The position numbers were made by a program, and so were the translations under genes. Below, piece after piece: positions 56,415 to 64,000 of a DNA stretch of 64,000 nt (its first letter is position 1; each line of letters starts with the position of its first letter). The stretch is from Entophlyctis helioformis (taxonomy: Eukaryota > Chytridiomycota > Chytridiomycetes > Chytridiales > Chytriomycetaceae), in contig JAHLKH010000137.1 of the NCBI GenBank assembly GCA_025526915.1, forward strand, positions 1 to 64,000. Direction: 5' to 3'. Below the pieces are notes generated by a model. It ran no database searches. It worked only from the letters and a program-made list of their open reading frames with translations, and was not told the DNA's origin.

Positions 56415-58092
56415 ATGACATCGACGAACTGGAAGAACGTCAACAACTGGTCGGTGCCTGCCCTCCTGCCCTCCTTCCCTCCCGCCTTCTTACTCTCCTA
56501 CCCTCCCGCCTGCCTGCCTGCCTGCCTGCATAGCAGTGCATCCGTCAACGAGCCCTTGGCTGACGAGCGCGACGGCTGGATGACTGACAATGTGTGCAGG
56601 CACTGGGTCGAAAAGAACTGCCTGCCATGGGCCAAGGAGTACTTTAACGTTCTCAAGGGCATCACCGTAACCGACGACAAGGGCACGCAGGTGACCGTTG
56701 CGGAGGTGTCGGATGTCCAAGGCGACGTCGACCTGAACCAGCGCAAGGGAAAGATTATCCACATCTTCGATCTGGCCATCACGCTCAAGTGGACTGGTAA
56801 GCAGGCGGACACACACATGCCTCCCCCTTCATGCTCGGCAGATTCCCTGTCTGCAGCACTCGGCTTGCTGATCACCACCACCCGCTGTTGATCGATGGAC
56901 GGATGGACGGATGGATGGATGGGCGCTTGGCCTCGCTCTGGCACCTGTGCTGGCACCTGCGCTGGCTCGCCTCGCTCGATGGATGCACAACCGCGGAATC
57001 TCGTGGAATCTGGCCGAATCATGGAACAGGCAAGAATGCCAGTGGCACAGATGCGGCTGGAAAGATTGTGATCCCCGAGTTCATGCACGACACGGACTTG
57101 GACGAGCTTGTGGTAGGTGCTCTGCCTGCTTGCGGATCTCGAGCGCAGGATGGACCTGTGCGTGTGACTGCAACATGCTCATGCATCCAACCTTGTACGT
57201 CCAAGTTTGATGTCACGGTCGATGCCGACAACAGAGAACGCCACGAGATCAAGGAGGTTGCCCGCAAGAAGCTCACTGGCGAGATCCGCAAGGCGTTTGC
57301 CAACTTTACCAAGGATCTCCTCGAGTGTGAGCTTGGATGTGACACGGTGCTGTGCATGTGCCTTGAATGCTACGAATGACTGACTTACGCACACGGGCAT
57401 CTTTAGCGCACTCCAAGGACGTTTACATCCCGCCCACCGAGATGAAGGGCCACCCCGTGCTGTCGACGTACCAGCCCAAGCCGCCAGTAGCCTCTTCTGC
57501 AGCCGCCTCCCAGACCTCCAAGGGCAAGGAAGGCGTCCTTGGTGGGCTGGTGACCATCAACCAAAAGATCGAGTTTGTCGCGTCTGCGCGTGACATTTAC
57601 GACACGCTTTTGGACCAAGGCCGTGCGTCTATCTGGACACGCGGCAAGGCGGAGGTCTCAAAGGCAGCCGGCTCAAGCTTCCGTCTCTTTGACGGAAACG
57701 TGTCGGGCACCATCACCAGTGTGGTATGTGTGTCCGTAACGGCTCAGAGTCCCCTTGGATCTCTAACGCATAATGCCAATGACAGACCGAGAACAAGCGC
57801 ATCGAGATGAAGTGGCGCCTCAAGTCTTGGCCTGAGAGTAAGTGCAACCGCCCATCAATGCTTGTCCATCGCACGCACACATATTCACAGCCGGCCGTCG
57901 CGGCATGTGCACGGTGTTGCAGACCATTTCTCGACTGTCACGATCGACCTGGACGACGACGGAGAGCAGACCATTCTGAAGCTCAAGCAGGCCGATGTGC
58001 CTGTCGGCGAGAAGGAGTCGACCGAAATCAACTGGAAGAACTACTACTGGAACCCCATCAAGGGCGCCTTTGGCTTTGGTGCCCTCCTCTGA
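56415..58092 (+). CDS. AHA1: AHA1, activator of Hsp90 ATPase
   Basis: A cytosolic co-chaperone that binds the Hsp90 middle domain and stimulates its ATPase. Exons: a short first exon MTSTNWKNVNNW; HWVEKNCLPWAKEYFNVLKG with VEVSDVQGDVDLNQRKGKII-like sequence and FDLAITLKW; a short GKIVIPEFMHDTDLDEL exon; FDVTVDADNRERHEIKEVAR; then SKDVYIPPTEMKGHPVL and the C-terminal AHSA1/START-like domain (FVASARDIYDTLLDQGRASI; FDGNVSGTITSV; IEMKWRLKSWPE; HFSTVTIDLDDDGEQTILKL) ending WKNYYWNPIKGAFGFGALL. Both N-terminal Aha1 and C-terminal AHSA1 domains are complete. The first intron is CT-rich (CCTGCCTGCC repeats at about 56505-56530). It is divergent from the DNAJC9-like gene. Confidence 0.95.
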
Positions 58093-58164
58093 TCTGCCAT
58101 GAATGAATCTGACCGGAATCACATATTTTGGGGTGTTTCCCAAACGACAAAGAAAAAAATTTGG

Positions 58165-59342
58165 ATGCCTCGCCAAGCTGGTGCAGAGGGCAACAACAAC
58201 GGCCAGAGCAACGGCAACAGCAACGGCAGCAACAAAGGCAAGGGCAAGGGCAAGGGCGGCAACGTCTACAAAAAGTCATGGCAGCAGCAAAAGGCGGCTG
58301 GAAAGACCAACGACTCGACGCCCAACTCTGTCCTCCAGAAGCGCATTCGCGATGCCTCTCGCACGCTGAGAAGGGTTCGTTTGGGTTGGCTGGCTGCGCT
58401 GGGTCGACGAAGCATTGTCTGACTTGTGTCGCATGCATGCCATCCTGTGGGCAGCCGAACCTCACGGCGACGCAGAAGCAAGAGCTTGAGCGCCGCATCA
58501 AGGCGTTGGAGCTTGAGATGAACAAGAACAAGCAGCAGACGCAGGAGCATAAGCTCTTCCAGAAGTATAAATACGTGCGGTTTGTTGGTATGTCTGCATG
58601 TCGCTGTCTGGATGCTGCGGTGCCGTCGTTGAATGGTGCTGATCCAAGCATACGCACTCCTCCAGAGCAAAAGAAGATTCTGCGGCAGATTGCTCGCACT
58701 GAGCGAAGGCTGGCAGCAGTTGAACGACAGGGTGCAGCTCCCCAGCAAGGCGCGGATGGCGACGATGACGACGCCAGTGCAGGCAGCAACGACGAAGATG
58801 GACAAGGCGACGCTGAGAGTCTCAAGGAGGCGCTCGGCTCCCTCAAGCTTCGACTTGCCTACATTACGCACTATCCACGCGATCTCAAGTACATTGCACT
58901 GTTCCCCAAGGAGCCGCTCGCCGAGACGTCGCCAAGCGCGTTGATGCAGGCTCAGATCTTCGAGAAGCTGCGCAGCGCAATGGACAAGGGGCTTACAGAG
59001 AGGCCAGGCTTCGTGCTCCGCATGCACAATATGGACGCAACCTTGAATGCCGACAGCGACGACGACGGCCAAGGCGCACAGGAGCAGCGCCAGGAGGACG
59101 CTGAGATGGACGAGGAGGAGCAAGAGGAGGAGCAGGAGCAGGAGGAGGAGGGACAGAGGCGGGATCACAGCACTGGAGATCGCAGCGCGTCCAAGCAAGA
59201 CCGACACGCAAAGACAAGCAAGGCCCAGCGCCGTGCACCTGCCGGAAAGTCTGGCGCTTCTTCTGCGACTGCTGCTGGCCGGCGCAAGGATGCATCCTCG
59301 AGCAGAGCTGATTCTGGACAGGATGACGACTTCTTTTTGTAA
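58165..59342 (+). CDS. EFG1: EFG1 rRNA-processing protein
   Basis: A nucleolar factor for 18S rRNA maturation. Exons are 58165-58374, 58455-58587 and 58666-59342; joins give RTLRR/PNLTATQ and YVRFV/EQKK in frame. A Gly/Asn-rich and Lys-rich start (GKGKGKGGNVYKKSW) precedes the EFG1 domain: VLQKRIRDASRTLRRPNLTA, ALELEMNKNKQQTQEHKLFQ, KYKYVRFVEQKKILRQIART, LRLAYITHYPRDLKYIALFP. The C-terminus is acidic (Glu-rich) then basic and Ser-rich, ending in DDDFFL. An upstream in-frame ATG at 58099 also exists (22 residues longer). The later ATG was chosen because that extension is not basic like other EFG1 N-termini. Confidence 0.88.
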
Positions 59343-59458
59343 CTTGCTGCAATGAATCGAAACAGCATCTCGATTCTCGGCAGGTCAATGCCAACGTAGT
59401 GGACAGACGGCCTCCGTGTCATGTCGTTTATATTGTGCTTTTTGACGCCCAGCCCTTG

Positions 59459-60057
59459 TCAGCGTTTCCCATTGAACCTCTTTCGATCATACAACAGATC
59501 CATCTTGCTCGATCCTAGATTGACAATCTTGGGACATCCGTCTCGCTGGTTGATAGCCAGAGTGTATGCGCAGTTGTCAGTGCGAGCCAGAGAGGGTCAA
59601 CGAGGCAAGTTCAGCCCTGTCTTTTGCACAGCATCTCAAACCCGTCGCATCGCATCGCATCGCATCGTATCTACAAGTGGCCAACGCACATCCTTTTCTT
59701 GTATGACGCATTCCTTGCAGTAGTAGGCATCGGATACGCCTGGGCCTCCGCAGACGACGCAGCGGCCCATGAACGAGCCGTAGTTGCACTCGTCGCACAC
59801 ACGGACCAGCTCGGCTGGGCGGACATACGAGTCGCAGATGACACACACGCCGTCGTGCTTCTCGCACAGCCGTCCGATGGCTGCACAGCGTCCCAGCGTC
59901 ACAGTTGTGCCGGCGTTCCAGTTGTGCCATGTCCACAGCAAGCACTGCGGTGTCAGTGCGTGGCTGGTTGTATGTTGCACCACAAGCGCACTTGAGAGCA
60001 CTTGCCAATGCCAGGCTGCTTCCTGCAGAAGACGAGGTCGGGATGATGACGAGCCAT
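59459..60057 (-). CDS. PHF5A: PHF5A/Rds3, SF3b spliceosome subunit
   Basis: A core component of the U2 snRNP SF3b complex that helps hold the branch-site adenosine. Exons are 60006-60057, 59690-59880 and 59459-59545 (109 residues; human has 110). Exon 1 is [17 protein letters not shown]. Intron 1 (59881-60005) has a GCAAGT donor and GTGCAG acceptor; frame and homology ([13 protein letters not shown]) leave no GT alternative. Exon 2 holds [30 protein letters not shown] and [19 protein letters not shown] with the full zinc-binding Cys set. Exon 3 gives [20 protein letters not shown] and RKRFNGKR. Intron 2 (59546-59689) is GTGCGT...CCAG and contains TCGCATCGCATC repeats. The duplicated cassette ends at its ATG. 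Confidence 0.97.
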
Positions 60058-60235
60058 CTGCAGGGCAGGGTATCATGCCAGAAGCAACAGTCAGCAGTCT
60101 GCATGCACCGCCAGTGGACGCTGCACATCTGCGGGCATGCCACCTACAGGATTGTGACTGTCGAGGTCGATCGGGAGGAATCCCGAGCCAAACAATCGTT
60201 GTCGGAACACATCAGATGGAAACAGTGTCACGTGA
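60058..60235 (-). repeat. Duplicated 5' cassette, copy B (in front of PHF5A)
   Basis: Read on the minus strand, this segment ends at the PHF5A ATG and matches 22192-22353. The best parts are 60188-60235 (45/48) and 60088-60161 (72/74). The 26 bp between the blocks (60162-60187) is longer than the 9 bp in copy A. The 30 bp next to the ATG are more diverged but keep CCTGCAG directly before it. A second CACGTG lies just beyond at 60242-60247. Confidence 0.9.
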
Positions 60236-60459
60236 ATGGCACGTGACTGGATGGCATCAAACACAGAGCCATGATGCCTGCAGGGTGCGGTTGTGTGGCT
60301 GGATCGTGGCCAGCTGGCGAGCGCATCAAGTGCAGCAGAGTGTGGATCTGGCATGCGAATGGGGCCGTTTATTGTGCGGCAGAGGCTATCAAGCCAGCCA
60401 ATCAGAAAAACGACTTTGGGCTTCAACGTCCGACCTTTCCGTCGCAAACATTCTGGCTA

Positions 60460-63400
60460 ATGAAGCGGCTCCTGGGCCGCCTCAATGCAGTGCGTGCAGT
60501 CGCATCGGCCTTATCGCCCAACGGCCAGACCAAGCCGGCAGCATTCGCAGCATCTCCAGCCGCTGCCTTTCCCATCTTTGGGACCACGCTTGAGGACACC
60601 CTCGTCAACGATGAACGACGCGCGTCGTGTCTGGCAGCAACGCCAGCCATTCCCACAACAACTCCAACAGCCTCCGCAGCTTCGCCTGTTTCGGCATCGG
60701 CACTAGCACCAGCATCGTCAGCTACACCCGCGTCTCTGTCGCCAACGGCTGCCACTACGCCTGCACCGTTGCCATCCCATGCAGCAGACGCATCAGAGTC
60801 GGCGTCTACTGCCACGAATGCGGGTGTACTGCCGGCCAGTTTGCCCACATCTGCACACACAGTCGACAATCCAGCCTTCATTCAATCCCCAGCCCGCCCA
60901 CCACTTCTTCCAGGCTTGCCAGTCTTTCTACAGAGATGCCTCCAGTTTCTCGAGTCTGACAATGGTAACATCCGCCCAGCGTCCGTTGACGAGTACACAC
61001 CAACTCGTCTGGAGACATGCCACGATCGTCGAGACGGGCATACGGCTGACAAGGACACATTTTGCTCTGCATAGGCTTGACAACTCAGGGGCTTTTTCGC
61101 ATTGCCGGATCCGCAAAAGCTGTAAAGCTCGTTCGAGATGAGATTGTAAAATGCAAGTCGCTGGCAAGGCCATTCACCAACAAGCATCCCTTTCCGATAC
61201 ACGTACCATCACTGACACTGGTTATCTAACCTGACGGACAGCGGGCGACATTTGGTTTGCGCCTCACCCCGAGATCGACATGGTGACGGTTGTGGCGTCG
61301 CTGCTGAAGCAGTGGATACGCGATCTGAAAGACGGCATCGTCCCGAAAGAACACTTTGCCGCATTCCTGGATGCAGCAGGTTCGTCGGCCCATTCCTGGA
61401 TTGGCTGGACGCATTGCTGACCCAACGCGCGCTTATGCGCATGTCGCCTGTGCAACTGCACGCTGTTCAGATTCACCTGCCAAGCTTCAGGAAGCAGTCG
61501 CAAATCTGCCAACGGCCCATCGAGCTGCGCTTGACTACTTGTGCGGCTTCCTTGTTCGACTGGCTGCACTCTCAGACGTGAACAAGATGACAACTGGAAA
61601 CATCGCGATCGTGTTTGGGCCAACCGTTTTTCGATGCCCATCCGATTGCGCCACTCCTCTTGCATCGACTCCAGCCACGGCGTCAACTTCACCGGCAATG
61701 GCACAAAGCCCACCGTCGGAGCTCTTTGTCCAAGAGAGCATGTCAACCAACCGGATGATGAAAGCTCTTTTGGATCGTTACGATGCAGTCTTTGAAGGCG
61801 CTGCATCAACGTCGGCATCTCTTCTCGGCAGCACGCATAACGGAACAAGACCGAGAATCGCTGATTTGGGCGGAAGCGCAGCATCTGGATCAGCAGCTCA
61901 GTCGCCATCGGCACACAACCCGATCAGTTTGCCCAAATCACAGGGTCTTTTTCGTGACCAGGCAGAGCTATCCAATCAAGGCAGATCCATCTCACCAACA
62001 AGCATCGAGTCGGGCTACTCAACCCCTGACTATCAGCAGCCAACGACATCCCCTGCAACTGCGGTGCAGGAGCAAGCCATACAGCATCTTGTCCAAGGGA
62101 GTGTTGGCGCGATTCTGTTTGGCAAGCTTCCCCAGGAACGATCGCGGGTCATTGTATGTTGAGCCGCCTGTCATGCATTGGTGCTGCATCTTGTGTAGCT
62201 CACACTGCCCACTCACATGACAAACGACATGAACGGCAATGGCGCAAAGATTGACGATCCAACGGCCAAGCCTTCAGAAGTTCTCTCAGGGCCTAATGGC
62301 GGCATCGGCGATACGTATACAAGCATATCACCAGCCAATCGGACCCTCATATCAGACGGTGTAATTCTGACCGATAGCCAAATCCGCGGAGCTCAGCAGC
62401 AGCTAGCTGATGAACTGAATGTGTGTTTCCGTCAACATGCGACTTGCTTGATCGCTTCGCCTGTCGCGAATCGCCGCTGTGCATCAAGTGTGTAAACGAT
62501 CAAGATCCGCTAACCATGCCTGATATGATGTCCCTGGTTTACACAGTCCAGGTTTGCCCATATGCGGTCGGTGCGCACCTCTCAACAAACCACCGCTGGC
62601 AGTAAAGATCGAAATGGCGGAGACACAGATCGCGTCCCTGACAGTCTGGTGACTTCGTCATCACCAGACAGTCGACAGAGCGAGCCGAGGCATGCAACTC
62701 AAAGGCTGATCAAGTATCGCCACACAGCAACGCAGCAAAACGACATTCCATGCCGTTGATTTCAGCTCCACTTCATGCAACGTTAACGCCGCCGTCTCTG
62801 GCTTCTGTGCCAGACCCCAACGCCTCGCAAACGATCGGTATCAGCCAGCAAGGATCCTTTGAGGCATGTCGGCGATTGAATGCTTCATGCACTGCTGGAA
62901 GCTGTCGTCTAACTCGAACGGCATTCATTGGTCTGATACAATGTGCACTACATTGATGCACAACATTGACAATCAAGTCACGGACCAACGGCCCAGATCG
63001 CCATTCGCCAACACGAAAACAACCGGCTCCGCTCATCCCACCAGCTCGCCCGCCACCACTCCCGCCCGCGCTCTTGATTGCATCCGATGCCCAGCCATTG
63101 GCAATCATGCCGTCTGAAAGACGAACGTCGCCAACATCGGGACTCGCATCAAGCCCGCTCGAGTCCGACTCGAAAAAGACATCGTCAACCCGTCATCGCG
63201 ACAAGGGTGTTGCAAGGCACAAGACGACTCATGGAAATGAGCGCGATTCACATCGTTCTCCGGCTGGGGGCAGAATGGGCATGGCGCGCGAGGTCCCAAT
63301 GGCTGCAGACGAGGCATTATCGTTCAGCCGCACAACGACAGATGTCGTAACCATGCCAGACCCAAATGGGCATTCGGACGCCTCGACGCAACCTGCAGCC

Positions 63401-64000
63401 TTGGCCGATGCATATGCCAAGGCACCATCGCCCAGGACCGATGCCGGCTCGCACCCGATGTCTTCCTTGTCCCGCAAGTCCCACCTTGCACGCTCCGCCG
63501 CGTCGCTCATGACGATTCGCGTTCCACCGTCACGACCCGCACCGCCACCCCCAGTGCAGCTCATGAGGCAGTCCAACGGCGGAGATGTCGTCTCTGCATT
63601 CCATGGCAATGATGACTCTGGAGCTGGCGGTCTGGCAAGCTACAGCGAGACCAATCTGCGAGACCGTGGAAATGCTGCTTCGTCGACCCTTGGGCTGGAC
63701 AAGTCTTCCGCTGAAGATATGGCCTCGTGCTTGATTTCCAAGATTGGTATGCTGTGCACCGCATGGCAAACAATGCGCAGTGCCGATCGCATCATGAACT
63801 AATACCTGGCTCTCTTGCTGTGCAAATGGCGCGTGAACGGATTGTCACTTGATGATGGTCCGGCTCGTCAGAGATGCCGACTATTGTGTCTCTTTCAGAC
63901 CAGTCTCTAAATGGCGGTCAAGCGAGCTTGAACGACAGCTTCAATGTGCAGCTGATATCAATGGGCGAGGAGGTACTGTAACGCGCGATCCTGGCTTTGC
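60460..64000 (+). CDS. RhoGAP-domain protein (3' end uncertain, runs towards window end)
   Basis: The ATG at 60460 starts a basic, amphipathic N-terminus (MKRLLGRLNAVRAVASALSP), then an Ala/Ser/Thr/Pro-rich linker. The RhoGAP domain is split over exons: LPVFLQRCLQFLESDN; GLTTQGLFRIAGSAKAVKLV with the arginine finger in LFRIAGS (about 61.1 kb); IDMVTVVASLLKQWIRDLKD; RAALDYLCGFLVRLAALSDV; and NKMTTGNIAIVFGPTVFR (about 61.6 kb). The downstream region to about 63.8 kb encodes disordered Ser/Pro-rich sequence (for example SRPAPPPPVQL). The last 100 bp may hold a further exon (NGGQASLNDSFNVQLISMGE). Whether everything after 62.2 kb belongs to this gene or to a second one is not clear. It differs from the C1/RhoGAP gene at 30-32 kb in having no visible zinc finger. 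Confidence 0.7.

Overview
This window is eukaryotic nuclear DNA. Genes are dense, on both strands, and mostly split by short introns (about 70-150 bp) with recognisable GT/GC...AG ends. The gene set points to a zoosporic fungus, most likely a chytrid. It has an axonemal dynein heavy chain (so a flagellum), fungal-type proteins such as a DUF1769 protein and a yeast-like eL24, meiotic HOP1 and HFM1/MER3, and a Crinkler/RHS-type NTPase of the kind known from chytrids, arbuscular mycorrhizal fungi and oomycetes. The species cannot be told from sequence alone.

Layout. 1-16448 (minus): an axonemal inner-arm-type dynein heavy chain whose C-terminus lies outside the window. Its AAA2 Walker B region is interrupted by a 550-residue in-frame intein with a LAGLIDADG endonuclease (5840-7489). 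16753-17445 (minus): ribosomal protein eL24. 18310-20160 (minus) DUF1769 and 20308-22149 (plus) SLC35F6-like transporter are divergent. 22354-22821 (plus): MCFD2-like EF-hand protein. 22915-24579 (minus): F-box-like protein. 24718-26358 (minus): RUS/DUF647 protein. 26548-29580 (plus): Crinkler/RHS-like NTPase-nuclease with a frame-disrupted first half. 29873-32295 (minus) coiled-coil/C1/RhoGAP protein and 32294-32824 (plus) free methionine-(R)-sulfoxide reductase have overlapping start codons. 32871-35423 (plus): unrecognised membrane protein. 35590-38231 (plus): TCERG1-like WW/FF protein. 38492-41547 (plus): HOP1. 41657-about 44150 (minus): coiled-coil protein. 44275-48749 (plus): PMCA-type Ca2+-ATPase. 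48939-54673 (plus): HFM1/MER3 helicase. 54739-56364 (minus) DNAJC9-like and 56415-58092 (plus) AHA1 are divergent, 50 bp apart. 58165-59342 (plus): EFG1 rRNA-processing protein. 59459-60057 (minus): PHF5A/Rds3. 60460-end (plus): a second RhoGAP protein.

The most striking items are: (1) the intein inside a dynein heavy chain; (2) a duplicated 5' cassette of about 165 bp, in the same orientation and running up to the start codon of two unrelated genes (MCFD2-like and PHF5A); (3) GC-AG introns required by frame in DNAJC9 and PHF5A; (4) the Crinkler/RHS-like locus. Several promoters also share a TCACGTGA palindrome. No tRNA, rRNA, CRISPR array or complete transposon was recognised.
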